DNA of 64,000 nt from Cellvibrio sp. 79 (GCA_003056245.1 MVDH01000004.1:62001-126000); one strand, 5' to 3'. Shown: positions 17,762 to 27,096, numbered from the stretch's first letter. The notes: generated by a model not told the origin, from the letters alone. Numbers and translations are program-made.

Positions 17762-19243
17762 TTAAAGTTTAAATTGGTTTTTGCCGTTATCGTCTTCATC
17801 GATTTGAATATGGATTGCTAAAAATTCATTGCCATAAGCCAAACCCCTAACCTCAACGCGCTTCCCAAATGCAATGGTAAAAAAAGTGCTGGCACTGATC
17901 GGGTTTCCATTTGCATCACGGTATTGGGTATCTGCATCAGTAGTAATTTTACGGCCGAACAACGTGAAAGAATCACTATTAATGCTGGTTACGATACCCT
18001 CCAGTTCACGTTCGTTAAGCTCGTCATCCTTTTTGTCTTCGCGTTCAATTTTGGTAGCGACAAAACCGGCTTCGCTTGAATAACCAGTCACTTCAACCGA
18101 ATCACCAATTTGCAAACTGGATAAATTAAAACGCTTGATGCGGTTATTGCCTTTGTCGTCATAGCGGGTAGTGGCCGTTGTGCGGATGCTGGAACCATCG
18201 ACTTCAATCGTTCCGATTACAACTCCAATGCCGGGGCCGCCATTGTTCTGGATAGTTATGCTGGTAATTTTTCCGGCAATTTTATTATTGATTTTGTGTT
18301 CGAATTCAATCTCATCTGCCAGCAGCTTTCCATTGCCATCCACTTTTCCGTCGACTTCTACTTTAATACCCACCGCCAGATTTTTCGCACTACCATTATC
18401 GTAACGGGTTTGCATATTAGTGGTGACAAGAATGCCAGCTACTTCAAAATCCGCCGCAGAACCAAAGCGGGTGATGTAACCCTCAATTGATGCTGATTTA
18501 ATATTGTTGGAAAATTCGGTTGCGATGCGATTGACCTGCGTTGCTTGAAATAATTGGTCACTGTCCAGCATACCGCGCACACTGATTAATAAACCATTAC
18601 GTAAATTTTGATTTCCCAGTGTGATATTCGCGCCGGCATAACTAACTCGCTGTTGATTTACCAGGAAGGTCATGTTCATGGTATTTAATTCACGCACAAA
18701 ACCGAGCAATTGTTGCGTTGAGTTGTTTGCCAATTCGATTCGCGTAGCAGTGATGTTGCCATCTGCTGCGAGAGCACCGCTGACCAAAATACGAGTGCCG
18801 GGCGCGAGCCCATCAATACTTCGTGGCGAGATGGCTGAATCAAATAATGTGTCGTTGTTAACTTTTACCGTATTGCCCATTACGACTAGGGTGTTGTTAT
18901 TTTTAGTAGTGATGACCCCCACAAGGTTGGGGGTAAATTCAATTTTATCCGCTGTAGCGGTGCCATCTTTAGCGATACTGCCGGTGAGGCTCACCTGATA
19001 ACCTACTTGCAAGTTATCCTCCATCGCCATTTCACCGTTGATAAAAATTTGCGCTTTGTCGGAGTTATAGCGCACACCATTCACAATCACGCTTCCAAAA
19101 CCATCAATGGTACCGGTGGTGCTGGTTGCAACCGGGGCGCCGCTGCCGTCGATGCCGCCCACTTCATTGCTACTTGATCCACCGCAACCAAGCAATAACA
19201 GTGCGCTGGTGAATATGATTGTGTTGAAAATAAATCGAGTCAT
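17762..19243 (-). CDS. DUF5666 repeat lipoprotein
   Basis: 493 residues. A lipoprotein signal (LLLLGCGGSS) places it at the outer or inner membrane, most likely facing the periplasm. The mature part is a series of DUF5666 units: repeated blocks of the form GTIDGFGSVIVNGVRY, then V/L-rich strands such as LQVGYQVSLTG and ATKIE. Function of the family is not established. Its start overlaps the stop of the DUF6502 gene by four bases (ATGA at 19240-19243), so the two are translated in tandem. Confidence 0.88.
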   Translation of the reverse strand: MTRFIFNTIIFTSALLLLGCGGSSSNEVGGIDGSGAPVATSTTGTIDGFGSVIVNGVRYNSDKAQIFINGEMAMEDNLQVGYQVSLTGSIAKDGTATADKIEFTPNLVGVITTKNNNTLVVMGNTVKVNNDTLFDSAISPRSIDGLAPGTRILVSGALAADGNITATRIELANNSTQQLLGFVRELNTMNMTFLVNQQRVSYAGANITLGNQNLRNGLLISVRGMLDSDQLFQATQVNRIATEFSNNIKSASIEGYITRFGSAADFEVAGILVTTNMQTRYDNGSAKNLAVGIKVEVDGKVDGNGKLLADEIEFEHKINNKIAGKITSITIQNNGGPGIGVVIGTIEVDGSSIRTTATTRYDDKGNNRIKRFNLSSLQIGDSVEVTGYSSEAGFVATKIEREDKKDDELNERELEGIVTSINSDSFTLFGRKITTDADTQYRDANGNPISASTFFTIAFGKRVEVRGLAYGNEFLAIHIQIDEDDNGKNQFKL

Positions 19244-20100
19244 TCACTGGCTCCTTCTTCAGTCTCTGTGTCCGCGAGGGGCGGTTCTATCAGATGGCTG
19301 AATAAATAAGTACCGACACCCATGCGCATTAGCTCGCCATTGGAATCGGTTTTGGGTTGTTCGTGTTCGCTGAGCCAAGCATCAATTTTTTCCAGAAATG
19401 CCTGGCCTTCCTGTTCAACAAATTCGCGAAATGCCGCCAGGTTTTCCGGTGACATTTGCGTATTGCTAGCGCGGCGTTCAAAGCGCAACGGCTGCTGTTT
19501 GTTGGCTTTGTATAAGTTGTGATGCAAGGTGCTGCCCAAATCATGAAATACACTGCCAGCGCGCAGGAGTGCGCCGGGATCAGATTGGGCGGGAACAAAA
19601 TAGCGTTTGGTGGCAATGACTTTACCGTCTGTTTGATCCTCCACGACACCAACGCGTTTTAATTCTTTTAATAACGCGCTCGCTGGAAAATCACCGCCGT
19701 AACGGCGCGCAAGCAGGGCAAAACTCTGTTGCTCCCCTTCGATGGTTAATGGCAGGGGATGGTTCCCTGAATCGCAAAAATCCGGGTCTTGATGCCAGGC
19801 GGATAACAACCGGGTGAGGCGATCCTGGTGTTGCTGGTTGTGTTCACCTTCAGAGGAATTGTTGAGCGAGTCTTTAACTCGTGCGACCTCCTTACGATCA
19901 ATGCCGGTGAGCATGGCAACGCGTGAAAGGTTGGTTTGGCGGCCGCGCAAACCGAATTCTTCTGATGCCACCTGAACATAAATTTGTTTGCAAATCGCTA
20001 CCAGATCTTTGTGTGTGACACCGTTGCGCAAGAGGATGCCGATGATGGGCTCCATCAATTGCCGACAGGCTGCGAGGGCGGTGTCTTTAGGTGTACTCAT
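19240..20100 (-). CDS. DUF6502 family protein
   Basis: 286 residues from the start giving MSTPKD (an ORF start six codons earlier is less likely). The sequence PIIGILLRNGVTHKDLVAICKQIYVQVA and LSRVAMLTGIDRKEVARVKD are typical of this family. The second segment looks like a helix-turn-helix, so DNA binding is possible but inferred. It is translationally coupled to the DUF5666 lipoprotein gene that follows, which suggests it regulates or serves that protein. Confidence 0.85.
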   Translation of the reverse strand: MSTPKDTALAACRQLMEPIIGILLRNGVTHKDLVAICKQIYVQVASEEFGLRGRQTNLSRVAMLTGIDRKEVARVKDSLNNSSEGEHNQQHQDRLTRLLSAWHQDPDFCDSGNHPLPLTIEGEQQSFALLARRYGGDFPASALLKELKRVGVVEDQTDGKVIATKRYFVPAQSDPGALLRAGSVFHDLGSTLHHNLYKANKQQPLRFERRASNTQMSPENLAAFREFVEQEGQAFLEKIDAWLSEHEQPKTDSNGELMRMGVGTYLFSHLIEPPLADTETEEGASE

Positions 20101-20222
20101 AAATGTATGACCGTACAATGTCGGACCTTAACGAGTGGTCGCGAAATGTAGCAGAAAAATCCGGTGTATAAAAACCTCAATCTCTTAATATATGAACACG
20201 TGAATAATAGTGCCTCAACACT

Positions 20223-20263
20223 AAAAAGCCCCCGCAACACCCTTGGGGACGGTGCGCGGGGGA
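20223..20263 (-). terminator. Rho-independent terminator of the second DUF5666 gene
   Basis: On the minus strand CCCCCGC pairs with GCGGGGG around a loop with an inner CCCCAAGG, then CTTTTTAG. Confidence 0.75.
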
Positions 20264-20301
20264 AATGCCTGGTTGAACGATTAGCTGATAATTAATTCAA
20301 G

Positions 20302-21780
20302 CTAATCATCCAGTTCAATTTTCAGTGCGATTGCTACACCATTTTGGGTTAGTCCTTTCACCTCGATTTCTTTGCCTAATGCCACTGCAAAGAAATTTCC
20401 CAGCGAGGTAAAACCTTCAAGGCGGGTGAGGGCATTGACCTGGATAAGTTGGCCAGCCACGGTAATAGTGCCATCGCCAACTGCCTCCACTACGCCCTCT
20501 ACTTCCAGTTTCCAATCCTTATCGCCGAATGCGTGAGGGTTGTGGCGTTCAACGCGAGTGGCAATATTGCGTTCGGCCGTCGTTGCGGTGGCGGCAATTT
20601 TGTAGCCGCGCACATGGATGGTATCGCCAGTGGCTAGATCGTCGAGATCAAAGAAGCGCACTTTTGAACGGCTGCGGTCGTTAAAACTGGTGTCTTCGTT
20701 CACTTCAAATACAGTGCCGTTCACAGTGAATGTTTTTGCGGTCAGGTCGATTGCATCGATCAAACCTTTCTGGCTGATTTTGGCTTTGTAATTGAGCTTG
20801 ATCTTCTTCGCGACCAGATTCTGGTTTGCATCCAGCTCACCATAAACTTTTACCTGGCTGCCTGTTTGCAGGTCAGCAGCATTGCCGCCGTCAAAACGGG
20901 TTGAAGTCGTAATCAACACAACGGTTTCTTCAATTTTAAAACTGGTGCCGTTGGTCAATTCGGTTACCGGGCCGCTGAGGGTAACCAGATCCCAATGTTT
21001 GTCGTGATCATGATGTTTAAAGCCAAGATGGCTAATGTGGATGTGGCCAACGGCCACAAAAGTATCCGCCGCAAAATTACCTACTACACGCACTTTCAAG
21101 CCATTTTCCAATGTGGCTTTAAGCGGTGCGGAGGCTTTGCTGTAATCCACGAGAGTGCCGTTAATGGTGAACGTCAGGGCGGTAGTATTCAGGTTTTCAA
21201 TATCGCCGGTTAGCTGAAACCTATTATCGGCCAGGGAATTTTTAAGATCGATGCGGGTGGCAACCAGGTTGCCGTCAGCATTGGTGTAGCTGCTGACTTT
21301 GATAATGTCGCCTGCTTTTAATTGCGCGACGGTGACATCGTCGTCGAAGAATGTATCAGCGGTAATCAGGATAGTCTGGCCAAGGGCAACCAGGGTGTTA
21401 GTAGTTAGATCAATACTGGTAATTGGGCCCACCAGTTGGGATTCGCCTTCCAGTTTGGTCGCGGTGCCGTGAATGCCGTCACTATTTACCTTTCCGGTGA
21501 TACGCACGATCTGGCCAATTTTGAGATCGGATTCAACGAGGCTCTCACCGTCGATCTCAATCGCCGCATTTTTCACATCAAAGTGCACGCCGTTAACTAT
21601 CACGCTACCAAAACCGGTCACCATACCTTGGGTTAATTCACCTTCGGCAACGGCGTTATTGGCGTTGCTTGAGCTGGAGTTATTGGCACTGTCGCTGTTA
21701 CCACCGCCACAAGCGGCTAATAAGAGGCTCAATAGCACGGGAGCGACTCGGGAACACGGCATTTTGGGAGAATAATTCAT
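20302..21780 (-). CDS. DUF5666 repeat lipoprotein, second copy
   Basis: 492 residues, lipobox LAAC (Cys near residue 25) followed by a Gly/Asn/Ser-rich tether. The body again consists of DUF5666 units (MVTGFGSVIVNGVHFDVKNA at the start). It is a distant paralogue of the 17762 protein, alike in length and lipoprotein form. It lies upstream of the DUF6502-DUF5666 pair on the same strand but has its own terminator between them. A long palindrome lies in its leader. Function not established. Confidence 0.87.
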   Translation of the reverse strand: MNYSPKMPCSRVAPVLLSLLLAACGGGNSDSANNSSSSNANNAVAEGELTQGMVTGFGSVIVNGVHFDVKNAAIEIDGESLVESDLKIGQIVRITGKVNSDGIHGTATKLEGESQLVGPITSIDLTTNTLVALGQTILITADTFFDDDVTVAQLKAGDIIKVSSYTNADGNLVATRIDLKNSLADNRFQLTGDIENLNTTALTFTINGTLVDYSKASAPLKATLENGLKVRVVGNFAADTFVAVGHIHISHLGFKHHDHDKHWDLVTLSGPVTELTNGTSFKIEETVVLITTSTRFDGGNAADLQTGSQVKVYGELDANQNLVAKKIKLNYKAKISQKGLIDAIDLTAKTFTVNGTVFEVNEDTSFNDRSRSKVRFFDLDDLATGDTIHVRGYKIAATATTAERNIATRVERHNPHAFGDKDWKLEVEGVVEAVGDGTITVAGQLIQVNALTRLEGFTSLGNFFAVALGKEIEVKGLTQNGVAIALKIELDD

Positions 21781-21840
21781 ATTTATTTACCTCTCATGTA
21801 GATACTTTCTTCAGGCCATCTTTATGGTGCAGGAAGTATT

Positions 21841-21881
21841 AATTTCCATATTTGGTATTTTATTTACCAAATATGGAAATT
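21841..21881. promoter_or_regulatory. Perfect 17-bp inverted repeat upstream of the DUF5666 gene
   Basis: Arm AATTTCCATATTTGGTA (21841-21857), 7-nt AT spacer, and its exact reverse complement (21865-21881). It is 60 bp upstream of the minus-strand start at 21780 and has no following T run, so a terminator is unlikely. It is a candidate operator or leader hairpin. The arm alone is long for a random match. Confidence 0.6.
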
Positions 21882-21924
21882 GTTGTGCGATAAGTCATGG
21901 TTTATGAAAATCTGATGCGCCAAT

Positions 21925-21954
21925 AAAAAAGCCCGGCTTTGGGGCCAGGGCTTT
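21925..21954 (-). terminator. Rho-independent terminator of the glutaminyl cyclase gene
   Basis: On the minus strand AAAGCCC pairs with GGGCTTT, followed by TTT; 24 bp past the stop. Confidence 0.85.
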
Positions 21955-21977
21955 GGTGATCGCTTGGAACAGATTGC

Positions 21978-22781
21978 TTAAGGGATTTTCACCAGAAACA
22001 TTTTTGGCCATTGTTTGCCGGTAATCCAAAAGGCGTTACGGTTTGGGTCCCAGGCGATTCCGTTGAGTACTTGTTCACTGTTATCCAGTTTGACTTTGCT
22101 TTTCAGCGCGGAGAGATTGAGTTGGGCCAGTACTTTGCCGGTTTGCGGATCGATTTTCAGGATGCGGTCGTCATGCCATATATTGGCCCACAAAAAACCC
22201 TTGGCGTATTCCAGTTCATTAAGTTGGTTGATTTCCTTGTCGCCATCTTTAACCGTAATGGTTTTGGTGATTCTGAAATCTTTTGGTTGATGGAAAGAAA
22301 TAGTTGCGGAACCATCGCTGCGAATTAGCGATTTACCATCAGTAGTTAAACCCCAGCCCTCACCGCTATAGCTCATGGTTTTTTCATAAGTGAGCGTGGC
22401 CTTGTCGTAGATCAGCAGGGTTTTTTCCATCCAGGTCAGCACATAAAGCTTGTTATCCAGCAACGCCAAACCTTCTGCGAAATATTGGTTGGGGATCGCC
22501 TGTTTTTTGGTAAACGGGGCGGAGATTTTTGCCCAGGTGCTTGCTGGTTCGGCAATCGGGTAAGTGACTAGCAATGATTGATTATAAAGGCCGCTGGTTT
22601 CGTAAAAGTGATCGCCGTCGACGAGCAATCCCTGGGTAAACAGCACTGGTTTATGCGTGCGCTCGGCGATAATTTCGTAAGTCAGTTCTTCAGCGGCGTT
22701 GGCGAATGACGACCAGGCGTTCGTAATCAACAGCAAGCTGGTGCACAATAGCGAACGGGAAAGTTGTGTTGTCAGGACCAT
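21978..22781 (-). CDS. Glutaminyl-peptide cyclotransferase (plant/bacterial-type)
   Basis: 267 residues from the ATG giving MVLTTQ and a clean signal peptide (cleavage near ANA); a GTG start 11 codons earlier is possible but would overlap the divergent gene. The mature chain is a five-bladed-propeller-like protein of the family that converts N-terminal glutamine to pyroglutamate. Segments FTQGLLVDGDHFYETSG, YFAEGLALLDNKLYVLTW and LNELEYAKGFLWANIW match that family. It acts in the periplasm, on exported proteins or peptides. Divergent from DUF502. Confidence 0.88.
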   Translation of the reverse strand: MVLTTQLSRSLLCTSLLLITNAWSSFANAAEELTYEIIAERTHKPVLFTQGLLVDGDHFYETSGLYNQSLLVTYPIAEPASTWAKISAPFTKKQAIPNQYFAEGLALLDNKLYVLTWMEKTLLIYDKATLTYEKTMSYSGEGWGLTTDGKSLIRSDGSATISFHQPKDFRITKTITVKDGDKEINQLNELEYAKGFLWANIWHDDRILKIDPQTGKVLAQLNLSALKSKVKLDNSEQVLNGIAWDPNRNAFWITGKQWPKMFLVKIP

Positions 22782-22814
22782 AAGACTCGAAACATTTTTT
22801 ATTGGAAGGCGCAC

Positions 22815-23444
22815 ATGATGAAGCGTTTGCGGTCGTTTGTCAGTATTACTCTGCTGGGCGGATTGGTAGTTATTTTACCTATCGCAATTTTTGTATTTTT
22901 AGTGGAGTGGTTACTCGGTGTAGTGCGTTCTTTGATCCAGCCATTAAGCCATTGGCTGGTTGAGCAAACCGCTTTTACCAATTACATGGCGGATGTGCTG
23001 GGAGTGTTGTTGTTATTGCTCGGTTGCTTCCTGATTGGTTTGTTTATCAAAACCAGCATCGGTGAATGGGTTCATGATCAAGTTGATGCCTGGCTGGCGC
23101 GCCTTGCGCCCGGCTATAAAACCATTCGCGAAGTGGTGACCCAGTTATTGGGCGGCGAGGGCAATACCTCTTTATTAAAGGGGGATGTATGTCGCGCCTA
23201 TTTAATGGGGCGGGCTGCGGGGGTATCCGTAACGGCGATTGTGACCGCGAAGCATGCTAATGGTGACTTCACCGTATATGCCCCTACAGCTCCTATTCCC
23301 ACATCGGGGTTTGTGTATCACCTTTCCGCAGAGTGTGTGGATTTGTTGCCCCATGTGAGTGTTGAAGAGGCCATGCGTACGGTGATCGCGTGTGGTTCCG
23401 GTTCACAGATAATTTCTGATGTTCCAGCGTCTTTAAAAAAGTAG
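22815..23444 (+). CDS. DUF502 domain membrane protein
   Basis: 209 residues when started at the ATG ATG pair after TTGGAAGG; the ORF could begin at 22764 but that part is the upstream region. Two transmembrane helices (about 8-32 and 55-75) precede a soluble part with PGYKTIREVVTQLLGG, typical of DUF502. The family is of unknown function, in some species linked to membrane or lipid homeostasis, but nothing here shows a role. A palindromic terminator follows. Confidence 0.88.
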   Translation: MMKRLRSFVSITLLGGLVVILPIAIFVFLVEWLLGVVRSLIQPLSHWLVEQTAFTNYMADVLGVLLLLLGCFLIGLFIKTSIGEWVHDQVDAWLARLAPGYKTIREVVTQLLGGEGNTSLLKGDVCRAYLMGRAAGVSVTAIVTAKHANGDFTVYAPTAPIPTSGFVYHLSAECVDLLPHVSVEEAMRTVIACGSGSQIISDVPASLKK

Positions 23445-23460
23445 ATCCTGTGTAAATGAA

Positions 23461-23481
23461 AAAGGCCGGTTACCGGCCTTT
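23461..23481. terminator. Palindromic terminator shared by DUF502 and comFB genes
   Basis: AAAGGCCGGTTACCGGCCTTT is a perfect palindrome placed between the convergent genes; the T run is short on both sides. Confidence 0.65.
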
Positions 23482-23493
23482 GTGTGAATCTAC

Positions 23494-23931
23494 TTATTTC
23501 TTGTTTTTGCCTTTTGCGGCCTTATCAGGCTTGGTGGCTTCACTTTTTTCTTTGGGCTCGGCCTTCGGGGTTTTGACGGGTTTATCGGCGCGGGTGGAGA
23601 TCAGGGATACCTCAACCGGTGGTAATTTCGGGTTTTCACCGCGTTCACGGCTTTCTACATAATTCAATGCATCGGTCACGGCATTGGTGACTTTACGCTC
23701 AATCTCTACCATATCTTGCGGCGACATAAAGAAAGTCATATCCACATCGTGGCGAATATAGCGCGGTGGTAAGCGATTTAAGGCCACGCACGCCACATCG
23801 GCCAGAAAATCCCGGTCCCCTTGTTGCACCCGTTCGCTTTGGTCAAAAACTTCCTGAACCACCAACCGTTCGTAATAGTTATGCAGGAAATCCACTTCAT
23901 CTTCCAGAATATAAGTGCGGTTAGTCAGCAT
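23494..23931 (-). CDS. ComFB-family protein with Lys/Pro-rich tail
   Basis: 145 residues. The N-terminal about 105 residues (NYYERLVVQEVFDQSERVQQ, DVACVALNRLPPRYIRHDVD) match the late competence ComFB family. Cyanobacterial ComFB proteins have been reported as cyclic dinucleotide receptors; this is family knowledge, not shown here. The last about 25 residues form a low-complexity Lys/Ala/Pro tail ending in GKNKK, likely unstructured. Monocistronic, in antisense orientation to DUF502. A signalling role in biofilm control is possible given the MSHA locus nearby, but this is inference. Confidence 0.85.
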   Translation of the reverse strand: MLTNRTYILEDEVDFLHNYYERLVVQEVFDQSERVQQGDRDFLADVACVALNRLPPRYIRHDVDMTFFMSPQDMVEIERKVTNAVTDALNYVESRERGENPKLPPVEVSLISTRADKPVKTPKAEPKEKSEATKPDKAAKGKNKK

Positions 23932-23985
23932 GGAACTGCCTCTCTTTAGCTATTTTTTGTGGGATGCTAAGGAGTATAGACGCTA

Positions 23986-26037
23986 CTAACGTTTATTTTT
24001 AATCAAATCCCGAATTAAAAAACGGGCGGGGTTCAATGCATTTACCAGTTCGTTAGCGATAGGGAAGGGCTCGTTATTGATATGAGCAGCGAGTATCTCA
24101 GCGCACAGCGGCGTGTAGGCTAAACCACGTGAACCATGGCCGATATTCAGATACAAACCTGGAAGATATTTGCCTGTGTCCTGAATAAATGCACGCGCAT
24201 TTTTACGCAACGGTGCAAAGTTATTAAGCATGGATATTTCATCGGCTACCGGACCCACGGCGGGTAAATAATCAGGTAGCGTGCAGCGAAAGGCGACGCG
24301 TCCGCCCAGCAAGTTTTTATCCTGGTTTTCCCATTCATCCACCAGATCTTTTAACGGTTCATGTAAATTTTCCAAATTGGTTTGGTGATCTTCAATACGT
24401 AGTTCGGCGGATTCCTCTTTCAAATTAAATGTTGCGCCGGTGCAGTGAATCCCATCTTTTGCAGGAGCGATATAACCTTCACTGCAAATGACGGTTTTTA
24501 TTTTTTTACTGGCAGTGGTTGCGGGCAGGTAAGTGATTTGTCCGCGGATAGATTTAATCGGTAGGTGCCGGATTTGCTTAAAGTGTTGTGCGTCACGTGC
24601 ATTGGCGATTATCACCACCGGTGCCCGCAATGCCGGATTATTGTTGATGTACCAGTTTCCATCGTCGCGCTCAATGTCCAATGCATTTGTCGCCGTGATC
24701 ACTTGAATCAATGGATGTTGAACGAGTTGTACGCAAAGTTTTGTCGGGTTAATCCAGCCAGCGTTGGGAAAGTGAATTGCATCAAAATCAAGAGGCGTAC
24801 CTGCGATCTCACTTGCTTGGGGGGCGGAAACAAATTGCACTAATTCATTGGCTGATGAAAACTTTTCTCGCAATTGCGTTTGCAGTAGTTGCTCTGAGGT
24901 GCAATGCGCTAGCTGCAATACACCGGATTTTTCACCGATGTTTTCCCAGCGCGATGAATAAAAAGCCTGGGCAAACTGCATGCTGGCTAGATTAAACTCA
25001 GCTTGTGCTTCTTCTTTGTGTGATAACTTTGCATAGAGCACGCCCTGTGGATTGCCTGACGCTTCAGAGGCAATTGCACTATTGCGTTCCAGTAAGATAA
25101 TTTTCCAGCCGCGCTCGGCAAGTGCACGGGCGCTGGTGCAGCCGGCCAATCCTGCGCCGATAATTATTGCCTGTTTTTTTGCATGAATATTTGGGTTGGC
25201 ATTAATCGACCAGGGTGATGGAAAAGGCGAAGAGCTTTTATAGGCTGGCTGCGGATAAAAATAATCGCAATTATTATCCGCCATTGACGCTTTCAGCATT
25301 TCACGTTTACGGCCAAAGCCTGCCACTTTTTCTAATGTGAACCCCGCAAACTTCAACCCTTTTTTAACTATTGCTGCTGCACTAAACGTAGCGGCGGTTG
25401 TTCCTGCTTTGCTTAATTGGTGAATGCAGGAAAATAAATCCTCACTCCACATCTGCGGGTTTTTGGAGGGGGCAAAACCGTCCAGAAACCATGCGTCAAC
25501 TTTGGGTGAGTAAGCAGAGTAAAGTGGATCTGTTGTCGTGAGTAATTGTAAAAATCCGCGTGCAGCATCATTAATTATCAGTGTGAGCTTTATGCGCCCA
25601 TCCATAAACGATAAACGATGGAATCCTTCGCCAATCATACAAGGGTACGAATCAATTAACTGTTGTGATAGCGATTGCAATTGCGGCCACAGCGCCAGTG
25701 AGCGAACTAAATCATCTTTGGTAAGTGGAAATTTTTCCACACTGACAAAATGTAATTGCGCAGATGTCGGAGCAGTAGCTAACCATAATTCCCAGGCCGC
25801 TAAAAAATTAAGCCCCGAGCCAAATCCGGTTTCGGCGATCGTAAATTGAGTGGTTTCCGGGAGTGCTTGCCAGCGCTGCGCAAGTTGATTGTGTTGTAAA
25901 AAAACATGGCGGGTTTCTTCAAGGCCATTCGCGCGTGAGAAATAAACATCGCCAAAAACGCTGGATAGCGGCTGGCCATCTTCATCCCAATGTAATTGGG
26001 CGTATTGAATTTGATCCGGATTTTTATCGTCACTCAC
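23986..26037 (-). CDS. mnmC: Bifunctional tRNA wobble-uridine modification enzyme MnmC
   Basis: 683 residues. The start is GTG at 26037, overlapping the stop of the upstream flavodoxin (GTGAGTGA); an ORF start 11 codons earlier adds residues not seen in MnmC. The N-terminal domain is the SAM-dependent methyltransferase (FGSGLNFLAAWEL) that adds the final methyl group of mnm5s2U34. The C-terminal FAD domain (IIIGAGLAGCTSARALAERG) removes the carboxymethyl group of cmnm5. They act on tRNAs reading purine-ending codons. The operon order flavodoxins then MnmC is notable. Confidence 0.96.
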   Translation of the reverse strand: MSDDKNPDQIQYAQLHWDEDGQPLSSVFGDVYFSRANGLEETRHVFLQHNQLAQRWQALPETTQFTIAETGFGSGLNFLAAWELWLATAPTSAQLHFVSVEKFPLTKDDLVRSLALWPQLQSLSQQLIDSYPCMIGEGFHRLSFMDGRIKLTLIINDAARGFLQLLTTTDPLYSAYSPKVDAWFLDGFAPSKNPQMWSEDLFSCIHQLSKAGTTAATFSAAAIVKKGLKFAGFTLEKVAGFGRKREMLKASMADNNCDYFYPQPAYKSSSPFPSPWSINANPNIHAKKQAIIIGAGLAGCTSARALAERGWKIILLERNSAIASEASGNPQGVLYAKLSHKEEAQAEFNLASMQFAQAFYSSRWENIGEKSGVLQLAHCTSEQLLQTQLREKFSSANELVQFVSAPQASEIAGTPLDFDAIHFPNAGWINPTKLCVQLVQHPLIQVITATNALDIERDDGNWYINNNPALRAPVVIIANARDAQHFKQIRHLPIKSIRGQITYLPATTASKKIKTVICSEGYIAPAKDGIHCTGATFNLKEESAELRIEDHQTNLENLHEPLKDLVDEWENQDKNLLGGRVAFRCTLPDYLPAVGPVADEISMLNNFAPLRKNARAFIQDTGKYLPGLYLNIGHGSRGLAYTPLCAEILAAHINNEPFPIANELVNALNPARFLIRDLIKNKR

Positions 26038-26558
26038 AGACCAAACTCTTTCAACACTTGTGCGCACCATTGGTGAATACGCGCTTCGCTTAACTGAAAT
26101 TCGTTTTCTTCATCCAGCGCTAGGCCGACAAAATAATTACCGTCAGGTGTGAGTGCTTTTGACGCTTCAAATTCGTAACCTTCGCGTGGCCAGTAACCGC
26201 ACGGAATTGCACCGCGATGTATCAGTTTACTGTGTAAGTAACCCATCGCATCCAGAAACCATTCGGGATACCCCACTTGATCTCCCAAACCATAAATGGC
26301 GATTTTCTTTCCAGTAAAATCCAGTGAATCCAGTTCTTCCCAAATATCTTCCCAGTTTTCTTGTAACTCGCCGTAATCCCACGTGGGAATACCGAAAATC
26401 AAATAATCGTAAAACTGCGTTTGAATAATGGGTACATCAATAATATTGAAAAAGTCGACGCGTTCATCGCCAATCAATGCGCGGATTTTTTCGCCAGCCA
26501 TTTCGGTATAGCAGGTGGAACTGCCGTAAAACAAACCGATAGTTTTGATATCGCTCAT
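26034..26558 (-). CDS. Flavodoxin (FldB-like)
   Basis: 174 residues from the ATG of MSDIKTIG; three earlier codons are weaker. The FMN phosphate loop is IGLFYGSSTCYTE (near residue 8-18), and the flavin-stacking aromatics sit in PTWDYGELQENW and the D-rich GDQVGYPEW loop. The length and this PTWDYGELQ pattern match long-chain flavodoxins of the FldB type, which donate electrons to reductive enzymes. The stop overlaps the mnmC GTG start by two bases, so they are translationally coupled. Confidence 0.88.
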   Translation of the reverse strand: MSDIKTIGLFYGSSTCYTEMAGEKIRALIGDERVDFFNIIDVPIIQTQFYDYLIFGIPTWDYGELQENWEDIWEELDSLDFTGKKIAIYGLGDQVGYPEWFLDAMGYLHSKLIHRGAIPCGYWPREGYEFEASKALTPDGNYFVGLALDEENEFQLSEARIHQWCAQVLKEFGL

Positions 26559-26610
26559 AGCAATCACTTAAATCATTTTGCACTTAAATTATTTCTAAGG
26601 CCGTTGTGCG

Positions 26611-27057
26611 TTAGATAAGCCGGGCCCATTCATTAATCCAATCGCGTGCCAGCGTAGCCGGGTCATCGCCACTGCATGCATCAATTACCAGTGGCTCCCC
26701 AATGCGGGTTGCCCCCAAATCTTCGAATGCTGCATCCAGTGCTTTACCGCCTTCGTTGAAGGTCATGTAGCTGCTGTCAGCGAGATTAATAACACCGTAA
26801 CGACGCCCCGCAATGCGCGGATAATCCCGAGTGAGGTGCAAATAAAGTGGCTGGATATTGTCGGGTAATTCCCCGGAACCGGTGTTGGAGTGGCACAACA
26901 GGATAATTTCATCGGGATCACGGGCAAGATCTTCTGCGCGAGCGTAGGTGTTTAAAGACACATCGTGGCCCAGCTTGCGCAATTCATCACCAACCAGTTC
27001 GCCCACTTGCTCGGCACCGCCGTAGACGCTACCGATAAAAATCTGGACTTTACTCAT
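26611..27057 (-). CDS. MioC-like flavodoxin
   Basis: 148 residues from MSKVQIF, with GAGA upstream. It starts like a flavodoxin FMN loop (IGSVYGGAEQVGE) and continues with the short-chain layout LLCHSNTGSGELPDN and FNEGGKALD. Length and these segments fit MioC, a short FMN protein of E. coli. A second flavodoxin lies 52 bp downstream, so this is a two-flavodoxin set. The partner reductase is not in the window. Confidence 0.85.
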   Translation of the reverse strand: MSKVQIFIGSVYGGAEQVGELVGDELRKLGHDVSLNTYARAEDLARDPDEIILLCHSNTGSGELPDNIQPLYLHLTRDYPRIAGRRYGVINLADSSYMTFNEGGKALDAAFEDLGATRIGEPLVIDACSGDDPATLARDWINEWARLI

Positions 27058-27096
27058 GGAATCATTCTCATGCATTCGTTTTATCAAGAGCCTGGA

